Source: Motilimonas eburnea
GTDB taxonomy: Bacteria > Pseudomonadota > Gammaproteobacteria > Enterobacterales > CBDFNC01
Reading direction: 5' to 3'
NCBI RefSeq assembly: GCF_021295345.1
Contig: NZ_JAIMJB010000019.1
Location: 1-64,000 of the forward strand
Length of the DNA: 64,000 bases
The position numbers were made by a program, and so were the translations under genes. Shown here piece by piece: positions 1 to 8,834 of this stretch. The stretch's first letter is position 1. Each line of letters begins with the position of its first letter. A model generated the notes under the pieces. The model saw only the letters and a program-made list of their open reading frames with translations, ran no database searches and was not told the DNA's origin.

Positions 1-118
1 ACTCACCCGTCCGCCGCTCGTCAGCAGAGAAGCAAGCTTCTCTCTGTTACCGCTCGACTTGCATGTGTTAAGCCTGCCGCCAGCGTTCAATCTGAGCCAT
101 GATCAAACTCTTCAATTA
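1..118 (-). rRNA. rrs: 16S ribosomal RNA, 5' end (partial)
   Basis: Read on the minus strand, the segment begins AATTGAAGAGTTTGATCATG and continues through the CTGGCGGCAGG and CACATGCAAGTCGAGCGG signatures found at the 5' end of bacterial 16S rRNA, ending at GACGGGTGAGT. The gene runs off the left edge of the window. The mature 5' end is placed near 118 by comparison with the usual 16S start. Leader, boxA and two promoters lie upstream at higher coordinates. Confidence 0.97.
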
Positions 119-277
119 AAGTTTTTTTGGTCCGAAGACCTGCTCAATGAATTCTGTTTATTTGTTTGTGCAAACACTCAGAAACATTGATAAATAAATC
201 GTTTTGGCGATTCGTTACCATTGCGTTGTTAGCCGTGGCTTTCAACATGAGTATTCACACAGATTGCATGATTAGAT

Positions 278-289
278 TGTTAAAGAACA
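278..289 (-). promoter_or_regulatory. rRNA leader boxA antitermination site
   Basis: The minus strand reads TGTTCTTTAACA, a near-consensus boxA (usual form TGCTCTTTAACA), where NusB/NusE load to protect rRNA transcripts from Rho. It lies in the leader between promoter P2 and the 16S gene. The sequence just after it (AATCTAATCATGCAATCTG) is typical of marine gammaproteobacterial rrn leaders. Confidence 0.85.
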
Positions 290-312
290 GTGACTCGGCT
301 TTGCCTCGTCAG

Positions 313-348
313 GGCTGCGCATTCTACGCTAGCCGTTTTGAAAGTCAA
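313..348 (-). promoter_or_regulatory. rRNA operon promoter P2
   Basis: On the minus strand, TTGACT (343-348) and TAGAAT (321-326) are separated by 16 bases and followed by a GC-rich GCGC discriminator, the pattern of stringently controlled rRNA promoters. The start point would fall near 313-315, upstream of boxA. Confidence 0.75.
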
Positions 349-460
349 TCGTTAATTTGAAGAAATTTTCGATTTTTCTTTCTGGTTAGAAGCCGAAGCT
401 TTTAACCAACTGATTTAGCTTCTAGCCTTGCTCCGTAAGAGCCGCTGCGCCGTGTCAGTG

Positions 461-495
461 GATGCGCATTATAGGGAGATCCGTTTTAGGTGCAA
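461..495 (-). promoter_or_regulatory. rRNA operon promoter P1
   Basis: On the minus strand, TTGCAC (490-495) and a perfect TATAAT (468-473) are separated by 16 bases, with a GCGC discriminator. An A/T-rich stretch at about 500-530 resembles an UP element. The transcript would start near 461. The rest of 118-587 is transcribed leader plus the end of uvrD; the short frame inside it is not a gene. Confidence 0.85.
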
Positions 496-546
496 GGCTT
501 TTTTGTAAAAATATCGCTCTTTTTACCTTTTTAGGTCGAAACGGTC

Positions 547-584
547 AAAAAGCACACTAAACTTCAGGAAAGCGTGCCTTTTTT
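547..584 (-). terminator. Probable uvrD terminator
   Basis: Just after the uvrD stop, AAAAAGGCAC and GTGCTTTTT can pair around an 18-base loop with one bulged G, giving a U-rich 3' arm on the minus-strand transcript. It separates the dapF-uvrD group from the strong rRNA promoters. Confidence 0.5.
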
Positions 585-586
585 AG

Positions 587-2758
587 CTAGATTTTTTCTA
601 ATCTTGCATAAGATGTAACCAACCACTTGCTACCTTGATTATCAAAATGCACCTGGATCCGACTGTGATCACCGCTACCTTCGTAATTGAGTACAGTGCC
701 TTCGCCAAATTTGGCGTGTTGAACGCGCTGACCTAAGGCAAAACCTGTGCTTTCGAATGATTCATTAACCGAACTATTAGAAAAGCGACTAAATTGCGTG
801 GGTCGACTGACTTGGGTTTTCAACCTAACTTCGTTGATACACTCATCCGGCAGCTCTTTTAGAAAACGCGACGGACGATGGAATTTCTCTTGGCCATATA
901 GACGACGACTTTCGGCATAACATAAATACAGCTTTTGCATCGCTCGGGTCATACCGACGTAACATAGGCGACGCTCTTCTTCTAAACGCATCGGGTCTTC
1001 CGCTGATTGCTGACTCGGGAACATGCCTTCTTCGACGCCAACGATAAACACCAAAGGGAATTCAAGGCCCTTTGCCGAATGCATGGTCATCATTTGCACC
1101 GCATCATCAAACTCATCCGCTTGCTGTTCACCCGCCTCTAATGCTGCGTGGGTAAGAAATGCGGTTAGATCCGACATCTCTTCGGCTTCTTCCGGCTTTT
1201 CAAATTGCTTAGTTGCCGTCACTAACTCTTCTAAGTTTTCAATGCGAGCCTTGCCCTTTTCCCCTTTCTCCGCCAAATACATGGCTTGAAGCCCCGAATG
1301 AAGCACAGTGAAATCGACTTGCTCGTGCAAAGGTAACTCTGCGGTGTCTTGTTCTAATCGATCGATTAACTCAATAAACTGGCTCAACGCTGACGCTGCT
1401 CGACCCGCAAATACCTTTTCATTCAGCAGTTGCACTAAGGTTTGCCATAGGGTTTCACCGCGATCACGGGCGGCAGAGCGTAAAATACCCAGCGTTTTAT
1501 CGCCAATACCACGCGCTGGGGTATTAATGATGCGCTCCAGCGCCGCGTCATCTTGGCGCGAATTGATGATACGTAAATAAGCTAAGGCATCTTTGATTTC
1601 TTGACGATCAAAGAAGCGATGGCCGCCATAAATACGATATGGCAAGCTGGCCTGCATTAAGGCTTCTTCTATTACCCGAGATTGCGCGTTGTTACGATAC
1701 AAAATAGCACAGTCGTTCAAATCACCTTTTTCATCGCGCCACTGCTTAATTTGCCCGACCACAAAACGTGCTTCATCGACCTCATTAAAGCCCGCATAAA
1801 CCGAAATAGGCTCGCCTGCGTCGCCTTCGGTCCACAACTCCTTACCCATACGCTCACTGTTGTTGGCAATCAGTTTGTTCGATGCTTTTAGTATGGTGGC
1901 GCTTGAACGGTAGTTTTGCTCTAGGCGGATCGTTTCCGCACCTTTATTGTCATCGAGAAAACGTTGGATGTTTTCAATCCGCGCGCCGCGCCAGCCATAA
2001 ATGGATTGGTCGTCATCGCCCACTATCATGAGGTGGTTATCACTTCTGGTTAATAACCTTAACCAAGCGTATTGGATGTTGTTGGTGTCTTGAAACTCAT
2101 CCACCAAGACGTTGCGAAAACGGTTTTGATAATGCTCGAGAATAAATGGGTTGTTGAGGAACAACTCGTGGGCACGCAGCAGGATTTCGGCAAAATCAAT
2201 CAAACCGGCGCGATCACAAGCCTCCTGATAGGCTTGGTAAATTTTAATAAAGGTCGCTTCAATCACATCGCCAAACGCATCTAGGTGTTTAGGTCGCAGT
2301 CCTTCATCTTTTTTTCCATTGATATACCACTGGGCTTGCTTCGGCGGGAAGGTTTTCTCGTCTAGGTTCATCCCCTTACAAATGCGCTTTAACAAACGCA
2401 GCTGGTCATCGGCATCCAGCACCTGAAAATCTTGCGGCAGGCCCACATCATTGTAATGGGCTCGCAGCAAACGGTGGGCGATACCGTGGAAGGTGCCAAT
2501 CCACATACCACCGGCGCCACTGCCTAGTAAGCCTTCAACCCTAGCCCGCATTTCCTTGGCTGCTTTATTGGTAAAGGTCACCGCCATGATCGAAAACGGC
2601 GAGCTATGCTCAACTTGCAATAGCCAAGCGATGCGATGAACTAACACCCGTGTTTTACCACTGCCAGCACCAGCGAGGACAAGTTTACTGGATTGCGGCG
2701 CGGCAACCACCGCACGCTGTTTGTCGTTAAGACCGTCGAGCAAGAGTTCAGGATTCAT
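587..2758 (-). CDS. uvrD: DNA helicase II UvrD
   Basis: ATP-dependent 3'-5' helicase of nucleotide excision and mismatch repair; it releases the incised oligonucleotide and UvrC and unwinds nicked DNA from MutL sites. At 723 residues it matches the usual UvrD length. Visible are Walker A AGAGSGKT (29-36), the motif II VDEFQDTN (219-226), GDDDQSIYGWRGA (about 248-260), motif VI VGMTRAM, and a C-terminal Tudor-like segment (GQRVQHAKFGEGTV). It is the last gene of the dapF-DUF484-xerC-yigB-uvrD order but has its own promoter with a LexA box at 2766-2781, so SOS induction is expected. Confidence 0.97.
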   Translation of the reverse strand: MNPELLLDGLNDKQRAVVAAPQSSKLVLAGAGSGKTRVLVHRIAWLLQVEHSSPFSIMAVTFTNKAAKEMRARVEGLLGSGAGGMWIGTFHGIAHRLLRAHYNDVGLPQDFQVLDADDQLRLLKRICKGMNLDEKTFPPKQAQWYINGKKDEGLRPKHLDAFGDVIEATFIKIYQAYQEACDRAGLIDFAEILLRAHELFLNNPFILEHYQNRFRNVLVDEFQDTNNIQYAWLRLLTRSDNHLMIVGDDDQSIYGWRGARIENIQRFLDDNKGAETIRLEQNYRSSATILKASNKLIANNSERMGKELWTEGDAGEPISVYAGFNEVDEARFVVGQIKQWRDEKGDLNDCAILYRNNAQSRVIEEALMQASLPYRIYGGHRFFDRQEIKDALAYLRIINSRQDDAALERIINTPARGIGDKTLGILRSAARDRGETLWQTLVQLLNEKVFAGRAASALSQFIELIDRLEQDTAELPLHEQVDFTVLHSGLQAMYLAEKGEKGKARIENLEELVTATKQFEKPEEAEEMSDLTAFLTHAALEAGEQQADEFDDAVQMMTMHSAKGLEFPLVFIVGVEEGMFPSQQSAEDPMRLEEERRLCYVGMTRAMQKLYLCYAESRRLYGQEKFHRPSRFLKELPDECINEVRLKTQVSRPTQFSRFSNSSVNESFESTGFALGQRVQHAKFGEGTVLNYEGSGDHSRIQVHFDNQGSKWLVTSYARLEKI

Positions 2759-2765
2759 ATAAGCA

Positions 2766-2781
2766 CTGTGTATTTATTCAG
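2766..2781 (-). promoter_or_regulatory. LexA (SOS) box upstream of uvrD
   Basis: The minus strand reads CTGAATAAATACACAG: CTG, ten A/T-rich bases, CAG, as in the gammaproteobacterial LexA operator. It lies 8 bp before the uvrD start codon and just downstream of the candidate -10, where LexA would block transcription. Confidence 0.8.
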
Positions 2782-2791
2782 TAATGGGGAG

Positions 2792-2820
2792 ATTATACCC
2801 AAACCAGCGCGAGATGCTAA
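2792..2820 (-). promoter_or_regulatory. Candidate uvrD promoter
   Basis: Minus-strand TATAAT (2792-2797) is preceded, after 17 bases, by a weak -35 TTAGCA (2815-2820). The LexA box overlaps the expected start point. Confidence 0.55.
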
Positions 2821-2855
2821 TAGTTAGCCCCCGCGACTTAGCCTGTGGTTTTTGG

Positions 2856-3566
2856 TTATAGCAGGTGTAGTAATTGGCTTAGTTCAGATATTTCTAAATC
2901 AGGCAATAAGCGGCTGTGTTGATGGCGACGCAGCAAATGGTCTTGATCGTTAAACCAAACCGCTTGGGCGCCGTGTTGCTTGGCACCAAATACATCCGTG
3001 GTGAGGTGATCGCCGACATGCAACAGATCGGTGACGGCAATGTCTAAATGGTTAGCCGCCACGTCAAACATATCCAGATGCGGTTTGGCTTTAAGTCCGT
3101 CACCGGCTTTAAGCACTAAATTAAAAGCCGAAGCTAAGCCGATTTTGTCCAAATCCACATTACCATTGGTGATGGCCACGATGGGATAATGCTTAGCCAA
3201 CTCGGCCAGAATCTGCAGACTTTGCGCTGGCACGGCAAAGTCACTGCGCACCGCGAGAAAATAATCAAAGACTTGCTGCGCTTGTTGCTCGGGTGACGGA
3301 TGGGCAAGCTCGGTAAAGATCAACTGCAGGGCGGCTAAGCGCCACGCGGTGACATCATCTTGTAACTTAGGCTCACGCGCTAAGGCTTGTCGCTTGTAAT
3401 CATGCCATTGCGCTTCTGTCAGCTCGGCCAGCTTAGGATCTTGTTGACGCAAATAGGCTAGGCTTTGTTGCTCGGCGTTTATGATGATCGGGCGGTTGTC
3501 ATACAAGGTGTCATCGAGATCAAAACTAAAGGCCTTGAACGGTTTTAAACGACGATAAAATTTCAT
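2856..3566 (-). CDS. yigB: HAD-family phosphatase YigB
   Basis: Haloacid-dehalogenase superfamily hydrolase of 236 residues, close to E. coli YigB (a riboflavin-pathway 5-amino-6-(5-phosphoribitylamino)uracil phosphatase; FMN hydrolysis is also reported for the family). HAD motif I is DLDDTLYD near residue 16, motif II ITNGN near 132, and motif III/IV K...HVGDHLTTDV lies towards the C terminus. Its ATG overlaps the xerC stop by 4 bp, so the two are translationally coupled, the usual order in this cluster. The HAD call is secure; the exact substrate rests on synteny. Confidence 0.9.
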   Translation of the reverse strand: MKFYRRLKPFKAFSFDLDDTLYDNRPIIINAEQQSLAYLRQQDPKLAELTEAQWHDYKRQALAREPKLQDDVTAWRLAALQLIFTELAHPSPEQQAQQVFDYFLAVRSDFAVPAQSLQILAELAKHYPIVAITNGNVDLDKIGLASAFNLVLKAGDGLKAKPHLDMFDVAANHLDIAVTDLLHVGDHLTTDVFGAKQHGAQAVWFNDQDHLLRRHQHSRLLPDLEISELSQLLHLL

Positions 3567-4465
3567 TCTTTGCTCTCTTTACTGCGTTTTGATCTTGGGT
3601 GGGCGCTGTCATACACCTTAGCAAGATGTTGAAAATCTAAGTGGGTATAAACCTGCGTAGTAGAGATATTGGCATGTCCTAATAATTCTTGTACCGCGCG
3701 CAGGTCACCGCTGGATTCTAACATATGGGTGGCAAATGAATGGCGCAACTTATGGGGATGAACTTGAGCTTGTAAGCTTTGCTTGAGTCCCCATTGCTCC
3801 ATTCGCGTTTGCACGCTGCGCACCGATATTCTTCGTTTCTGTTTCGACAAAAATAAAGCAGGTTCATCCACCAAGGCAAATTCACCACGCACACTTAGCC
3901 ATACTTTGATACTGTCGATGGCTTGACGACCAACGGGAAGGATACGTTCTTTATTGCCTTTACCGATCACGCGTACTTGGCGTTCATCGAGTTTAAGAGA
4001 GGTTAAATCTAAACTCACCAATTCTTGCAACCGCAAGCCCGATGAATACATCAGCTCCATCATCGCCTTGTCGCGGATGACCAAGGGATCACTGGCGTCT
4101 AAATCCAGCAATTTTAAGATATCGTCAACATCAAGGTTTTTCGGTAAGGGACGCCCTTGCTTAGGCGGACTGACGCCGGTACAAGGATTCACCTTAAGCC
4201 ATTCTTGGCGCAGGGCAAAGGCGTAGAAACTGCGCAGAGCAGAAAGTTTGGTTGCTATGCTGGCGGCGCTGATGCCCTTTTTATGTAATTGGGCAATCAG
4301 CTGGCGCACATGTTGAGAATCAACCTCGCGCCAATCATCAATATTGCGCTTGGCCAACAACATCATAAACTGCTGTAAATGTTGCTGATAATTGGCCAAG
4401 GTATGGCCACTGAGTTGGCGTTCGGATTTGAGGTGCTGTAAAAAAGCATCAAGCCACTCTTGCAT
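3563..4465 (-). CDS. xerC: Tyrosine recombinase XerC
   Basis: Site-specific recombinase that acts with XerD at dif to resolve chromosome dimers. At 300 residues it has an N-terminal SAM-like DNA-binding domain (about 1-90) and a catalytic domain with R145, K169, H238 and R241 (HPHKLRH), H264 (LLGH) and nucleophile Y273 (QVYTH). Lengths and spacing match XerC. It sits between DUF484 and yigB as in E. coli; the gap to DUF484 is about 20 bp. Confidence 0.96.
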   Translation of the reverse strand: MQEWLDAFLQHLKSERQLSGHTLANYQQHLQQFMMLLAKRNIDDWREVDSQHVRQLIAQLHKKGISAASIATKLSALRSFYAFALRQEWLKVNPCTGVSPPKQGRPLPKNLDVDDILKLLDLDASDPLVIRDKAMMELMYSSGLRLQELVSLDLTSLKLDERQVRVIGKGNKERILPVGRQAIDSIKVWLSVRGEFALVDEPALFLSKQKRRISVRSVQTRMEQWGLKQSLQAQVHPHKLRHSFATHMLESSGDLRAVQELLGHANISTTQVYTHLDFQHLAKVYDSAHPRSKRSKESKE

Positions 4466-4486
4466 ACATCACCTCAATAACTCGAC

Positions 4487-5191
4487 TTACGCTTGTGCGT
4501 CTCTCACTTTCACTAACTTAGGTAGCAAGATAGCAATCACCCGACACAGCTGATCGAGTAGCAAGGTATCCATTTCAGGAACAAAGTGTTCGGCATTAGC
4601 GCTGCCCACAGCCAGCATGCCTTGATTTCCGTGATCACCCAACTCGATCAAGGCCACCGAATTAACCAAAGCTTGCTCACCAAAAATCGCATTTTTATCG
4701 ACTAAATTAATCCGACCAAAGTAATGCTCATGGTTGCGTAAACGTTGGGTACGCAAGCCATTTAAGGTGTTTTTGTCCAAGCCATAAGCGGCGTATTGCA
4801 CCGGCAAGTCAAAATAGTCGTTGTCGAGCTTTAACGCCAACGCGTTTAAACGCAATTGTTGCTTAAACACCTTGGTTAAGGTGCGCACCAGTTGGTTTAG
4901 GGTTTGCGCTTGCAATAGCTCTGGATATAAATCGCCATAGGTACGCGCGATACCCTCGTTTTCAGCAGCAATACTCATCAGCTGAGTGATTTCTTCCTCA
5001 AGCTGAGCCACCTTTTGGCGCTGGCGCTGCATTTGCAATTGCACCAACGACACCGTGCCGTGCTCTTCATGAGGCAGCTTTAAGGAGCGCAATAACTCGG
5101 GGTGACGCAAGAAGAAGTCTGGCGAGTTAGCCAAATACTGCGCCACTTGCTCTTCATCTACCGCGATTTGATGTGGCTCTATCTCATTCAT
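4487..5191 (-). CDS. DUF484 family protein (YigA-like)
   Basis: DUF484 protein of 234 residues with an N-terminal segment containing FFLRHPELL, a short coiled coil ([14 protein letters not shown], about 55-70) and a GAF-like C-terminal domain. Members sit between dapF and xerC in many gammaproteobacteria and have no firmly assigned function. Its start overlaps the dapF stop by 4 bp. The context suggests co-expression with xerC, but I infer no enzymatic role. Confidence 0.88.
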   Translation of the reverse strand: MNEIEPHQIAVDEEQVAQYLANSPDFFLRHPELLRSLKLPHEEHGTVSLVQLQMQRQRQKVAQLEEEITQLMSIAAENEGIARTYGDLYPELLQAQTLNQLVRTLTKVFKQQLRLNALALKLDNDYFDLPVQYAAYGLDKNTLNGLRTQRLRNHEHYFGRINLVDKNAIFGEQALVNSVALIELGDHGNQGMLAVGSANAEHFVPEMDTLLLDQLCRVIAILLPKLVKVRDAQA

Positions 5192-6015
5192 AACTGGATT
5201 TGCCCATCAAACACATGCTCCGCCGCGCCGGTCATCATGACGGAACCACCCGGTTGCCATTCAAAACTGAGCTTGCCACCACGCAGTTCAAGGGTACATT
5301 TAGACCCAAGTTTACCCTGTAATTGACCGACCACAGCCGCAGCACAGGCGCCTGAGCCACAGGCTAAGGTTTCACCCGCGCCGCGCTCCCACACTCGCAA
5401 CTTGCCATAGCCTTGATCGACCACCTGCAAAAACCCAACATTGACGCGCTGCGGGAATCGTTCATGATTTTCCAGCAGTGGGCCTAGCACCTCAACGGGT
5501 GCGGTGTCTATGTCATCCACCAAGACCACACAATGAGGGTTACCCATGGAAACCACGCCGCACATGGTCGCGCCTTCATCGGTCAGGACAAGATAGGTTT
5601 TTTCTTCTTTTTGCGCTTTAAATGGGATCTTCGCCGGCTCAAAAATCGGTGCGCCCATATCCACTGTGATATTGCCGTCGGGTTGGGCAATCAATTCAAT
5701 TTTACCCTTGGCGGTACTCACGCCAATGCGGCTTTTATTGGTGAGCCCTTTCATGCGTACAAAGCGAGCAAAACAGCGCGCACCATTGCCACATTGCTCA
5801 ACTTCACTGCCATCCGCATTGAATATGCGGTAATGGAAGTCGAGATCTGGATTATAAGGTGGCTCAACCACTAATAGTTGGTCAAAACCAATACCAAAGT
5901 TGCGATCCGCTAAACGGCGGATCACATCATTGGAAAAGAACACGTTTTGGGTCACGTTATCAACGACCATAAAGTCGTTACCCAAACCGTGCATTTTCGA
6001 AAAGTTTACTAACAT
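5188..6015 (-). CDS. dapF: Diaminopimelate epimerase DapF
   Basis: Interconverts LL- and meso-diaminopimelate for peptidoglycan and lysine synthesis. At 275 residues it has both catalytic cysteines: C75 in EQCGNGAR and C218 in [10 protein letters not shown], in the two halves of the symmetric fold. It directly follows lysA (13 bp gap), the enzyme that uses meso-DAP, so two consecutive lysine-branch steps are co-transcribed. Confidence 0.97.
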   Translation of the reverse strand: MLVNFSKMHGLGNDFMVVDNVTQNVFFSNDVIRRLADRNFGIGFDQLLVVEPPYNPDLDFHYRIFNADGSEVEQCGNGARCFARFVRMKGLTNKSRIGVSTAKGKIELIAQPDGNITVDMGAPIFEPAKIPFKAQKEEKTYLVLTDEGATMCGVVSMGNPHCVVLVDDIDTAPVEVLGPLLENHERFPQRVNVGFLQVVDQGYGKLRVWERGAGETLACGSGACAAAVVGQLQGKLGSKCTLELRGGKLSFEWQPGGSVMMTGAAEHVFDGQIQL

Positions 6016-6028
6016 CTAGTCAAATTCC

Positions 6029-7282
6029 TCAGGAAGGTAATACGTTTTCACCTTTCCACAGGTCTTCATGGGTTTCACGCGCACGCACTAAATAGGCTTG
6101 GTCGCCATCCACCATGATTTCAGCAGGACGACAGCGGCTGTTATAGTTAGAAGCCATGGTTGAGCCATAAGCTCCAGCACTGCGCACCGCCACATAATCG
6201 CCTTGCTCAATAGCCAGCTCGCGATCTTTACCTAGGAAGTCACCGGTTTCACAAATCGGCCCGACGACATCATAAACGCGCGCCTGACGATCAGCGGACT
6301 TGTTAACGGGCTCGATACGTTGCCAAGCGCTGTAAAGAGAAGGGCGGATCAAATCGTTCATCGCCGCATCAACAATGGCAAAGTTTTTGTGCTCGGTTAA
6401 TTTCAGGAACTCAACCTTAGATACTAAGATACCGGCATTGGCCATAATGGCGCGACCAGGCTCAAACAACAACTTCAACTGACGATCGCCAAGACGCGCT
6501 TTTAACGCTTTGGTGTATTCAGCAGGTTGCGGCGGTGTTTCACCGTTATAAGGCACACCTAAACCACCACCCACATCTAGGTGGCTAATTTCAATGCCTT
6601 TAGCCGCTAAATCGTCGATCAGTACAAGTAGCTTGTCGATCGCTTCAATGAAAGGTGAGATTTCAGTTAGCTGCGAACCGATATGGCAATCCACGCCTTT
6701 AATTTCTAGGTTGTCTAGACCACTGGCGATTTGGTAAATAGCCGGCGCTTTTTCAATATCGATACCAAATTTGTTTTCTTTTAAGCCAGTAGAAATATAA
6801 GGATGAGTACCCGCATCTATGTTTGGATTAACGCGGATCGAGATCGGCGCTTTTTTATTCATCAGGGCGGCCACTTCATTGATACGCAGCAGCTCGGCTT
6901 CCGATTCCACGTTAAAACAATAGATGCCCGCTTCAAGAGCAGTACGAATTTCAAGCTCGGTTTTACCCACGCCCGAGAACACTACTTTTTGTGGATCACC
7001 ACCCGCTTTTAGTACGCGCAATAGCTCTCCCACAGACACGATGTCAAAACCTGAGCCCAATTTGGCCATTAGGTTAAGCACACCTAAGTTAGAGTTAGCT
7101 TTCACCGCATAGCAAATGAGATGAGGGTGGTCACCCGCCGCTTGGTCAAATGCATGCCAATGACGCTCTATGGTTGCACGAGAATAAATATAAGCTGGCG
7201 TGCCGCTTTGCTTAATCACGTCTTCAACTGCTAAGTCTTCCGCGAAAAGACGTCCATCTTCCTGATAATTAAAATAATCCAA
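6029..7282 (-). CDS. lysA: Diaminopimelate decarboxylase LysA
   Basis: PLP enzyme that decarboxylates meso-diaminopimelate to L-lysine. At 417 residues it is a full-length fold-III alanine-racemase-type decarboxylase. PLP lysine K61 lies in YAVKANSN; HIGSQ, the glycine loop GGGLGVPY, EPGRAI and CETGDFLGKD are visible. It stands 10 bp downstream of lptM and upstream of dapF, the common gammaproteobacterial order. Confidence 0.97.
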   Translation of the reverse strand: MDYFNYQEDGRLFAEDLAVEDVIKQSGTPAYIYSRATIERHWHAFDQAAGDHPHLICYAVKANSNLGVLNLMAKLGSGFDIVSVGELLRVLKAGGDPQKVVFSGVGKTELEIRTALEAGIYCFNVESEAELLRINEVAALMNKKAPISIRVNPNIDAGTHPYISTGLKENKFGIDIEKAPAIYQIASGLDNLEIKGVDCHIGSQLTEISPFIEAIDKLLVLIDDLAAKGIEISHLDVGGGLGVPYNGETPPQPAEYTKALKARLGDRQLKLLFEPGRAIMANAGILVSKVEFLKLTEHKNFAIVDAAMNDLIRPSLYSAWQRIEPVNKSADRQARVYDVVGPICETGDFLGKDRELAIEQGDYVAVRSAGAYGSTMASNYNSRCRPAEIMVDGDQAYLVRARETHEDLWKGENVLPS

Positions 7283-7292
7283 AGCTCCACCC

Positions 7293-7472
7293 CTAATTAG
7301 ATTGTTCGATTTCGTTATTATTGGTTAATTCTGCTGTCGGCATCGGTGTTGGTTCCGGTACCGATTCTGGCTGCGGCTCAGGCGTCGGTAAATACAGCGG
7401 TCCCTTGACACCACACCCCGCAAGCAGTAAAACCAAGCCTATACTTAAGGCAATTTGGTTTGCTCTGCTCAT
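7293..7472 (-). CDS. lptM: Small lipoprotein LptM (YifL-like)
   Basis: Outer-membrane lipoprotein of about 59 residues. The hydrophobic signal ends in the lipobox LLLAGC, followed by GVKGPLYLP, the conserved sequence of LptM, which helps LptD mature its disulfides in LPS export. The rest is a Pro/Glu-rich tail. The frame also opens at a GTG two codons earlier; the ATG at 7472 fits the signal peptide better. Its place before lysA-dapF matches E. coli. Confidence 0.85.
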   Translation of the reverse strand: MSRANQIALSIGLVLLLAGCGVKGPLYLPTPEPQPESVPEPTPMPTAELTNNNEIEQSN

Positions 7473-7504
7473 AATCACTCTGTATCAAAAACGGTTATGG
7501 GCTT

Positions 7505-7767
7505 TATACCCAAGACACCTCAAGATGCAGGATTCAGAGCGGCTCATTATGTTCAGTTTGAGGTAAAAAGACGAAGGAATGGTCAACCCTTTCAAGGCTT
7601 TTTAACGAAAAAATGGACATAATGAGCAGCTCCCAAAGGGCGAGTTTTGTAGGCTGTTATGCTTTGTTGCTGATTTTCAACGTAGAATAACTATGTCTCA
7701 AATCAGCGTCGCGCCTAACAGCCAACAAATTCTCGCTGAACAAGCATCTAGAGGTTACTTGGGTATA
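7505..7767. repeat. MITE-like element with 24-bp terminal inverted repeats
   Basis: The segment begins TATACCCAAGACACCTCAAG and ends with an inverted copy finishing TTACTTGGGTATA; the 24-bp ends match at 21 positions. The roughly 215 bp between carry no credible gene. A truncated relative at about 25357-25446 shares the internal string AATCAGCGTC(A/G)CGCCTAAC and the same right end, so this is a dispersed family. It fills most of the gap between lptM and cyaY; a TA duplication is possible but cannot be proven because the ends themselves are TATA. Confidence 0.75.
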
Positions 7768-7807
7768 TAATCGCATTCACCATGATAAAAGCAATAGGAA
7801 TGACGCA

Positions 7808-8128
7808 ATGAATGACACCGAATTTCACCGTTTAGCCGATGAATTTTACCAACTGCTAACGGAAAAGGTCGAACCCTTTGAAGATGATATTGACTGGGAA
7901 GTCAATGGTAGCGTACTTGAGCTTGAGTTTGCTGACCGCTCAAAAATCGTGATCAACCGCCAAGAGCCGCTGCATCAAATCTGGGTGGCCACCAAATTTA
8001 ACGGCCATCATTTTGAGTATAAAGATGGCCCTTGGATCGACAACCGCGAAGGTGGCGAGCTATTAAGCTTTTTAACAGACGCAATTGAAAAGCAATCGGG
8101 TATTAAGGTTAACCTGACGGATGCTTGA
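7808..8128 (+). CDS. cyaY: Frataxin homologue CyaY
   Basis: Small iron-binding protein of 106 residues that modulates IscS-dependent Fe-S cluster assembly. The acidic first helix (EFHRLADEFYQ...EPFEDDIDWE) supplies the metal-binding carboxylates, and QIWVATKFNGHHFEYKDGPW is the conserved sheet signature. It is next to but divergent from lptM across the MITE-like element, and overlaps the esterase gene by 8 bp. Confidence 0.96.
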   Translation: MNDTEFHRLADEFYQLLTEKVEPFEDDIDWEVNGSVLELEFADRSKIVINRQEPLHQIWVATKFNGHHFEYKDGPWIDNREGGELLSFLTDAIEKQSGIKVNLTDA

Positions 8129-8792
8129 TGCTATCACCCTAGAGCCAAATCAAACCGCGACGGCTTGCGTTATTTGGCTACATGGCTTAGGTGACTCGGG
8201 CGCAGGCTTCGCGCCTATCGTGCCTGAGCTAAACTTGCCCAACCAGCATCGCGTTCGCTTTATTTTTCCTCATGCGCCCATCTGCCCCGTGACCCTTAAC
8301 CAAGGACAACGGATGCGGGCTTGGTACGATATCAAAACCATGGATTTAGCGAATCGCGCCGATGAAGTGGGTGTGGTTGAGTCGGTCGAATTAGTCAATG
8401 GGTTAATCGCTGAGCAACTTGCGCTAGGTATCACCGCAGAGCAAATCGTGATTGCGGGCTTTTCTCAAGGCGGCGTCGTCGCGCTGCATTTAGCATGTCG
8501 CAGCCAACATACCTTTGCCGGCGTGTTGGCCATGTCAACTTATCTCTGCCAAGGTAACAAGCTGGGCCAAGAGAAAACGCCTGCCAATCTCAACACCCCG
8601 ATTGCATTTCAACACGGCCAATACGATGAGGTGGTGCCGATGCAAGCGGCTAAGCAAGCACGACAAACCCTCCAAGAGCACGGGTTCAACACTCAGTGGC
8701 AGGTTTATCCTATGCCACATAGCGTGTGTCACAAACAAATCGCGGATATCAGTCAATGGTTACAACAAAGGTTGGCTAGCGCGATGCAGTAG
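8121..8792 (+). CDS. Alpha/beta-hydrolase carboxylesterase (phospholipase/carboxylesterase family)
   Basis: Cytoplasmic serine esterase of 223 residues in the acyl-protein-thioesterase-like abhydrolase_2 family. Catalytic residues are S115 in GFSQGG, D169 in GQYDEVVP and H200 in PMPHSVC; the oxyanion-hole segment is WLHGLGDSG. Family members hydrolyse short acyl esters or lysophospholipids; the natural substrate is not evident. It is translationally coupled to cyaY and converges on cyaA. Confidence 0.9.
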   Translation: MLDAITLEPNQTATACVIWLHGLGDSGAGFAPIVPELNLPNQHRVRFIFPHAPICPVTLNQGQRMRAWYDIKTMDLANRADEVGVVESVELVNGLIAEQLALGITAEQIVIAGFSQGGVVALHLACRSQHTFAGVLAMSTYLCQGNKLGQEKTPANLNTPIAFQHGQYDEVVPMQAAKQARQTLQEHGFNTQWQVYPMPHSVCHKQIADISQWLQQRLASAMQ

Positions 8793-8797
8793 CAACG

Positions 8798-8832
8798 ATA
8801 CTCAATCAAGCATATCTAGGTTGATTGGGTAT
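8798..8832. repeat. 12-bp-stem hairpin between convergent genes
   Basis: ATACTCAATCAA and TTGATTGGGTAT form a 12-bp stem with one G-T wobble around an 11-base loop, filling the 42-bp gap between the esterase and cyaA stops. No U-run flanks it, so it is a weak terminator at best. The right arm resembles the end of the MITE-like family at 7505-7767 (GGGTATA). Confidence 0.55.
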
Positions 8833-8834
8833 AG

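Noticed and set aside
166-360. 64-residue plus-strand frame
   Set aside because: It lies in the rRNA leader, opposite promoter P2 and boxA, and has no ribosome-binding site or recognisable product.
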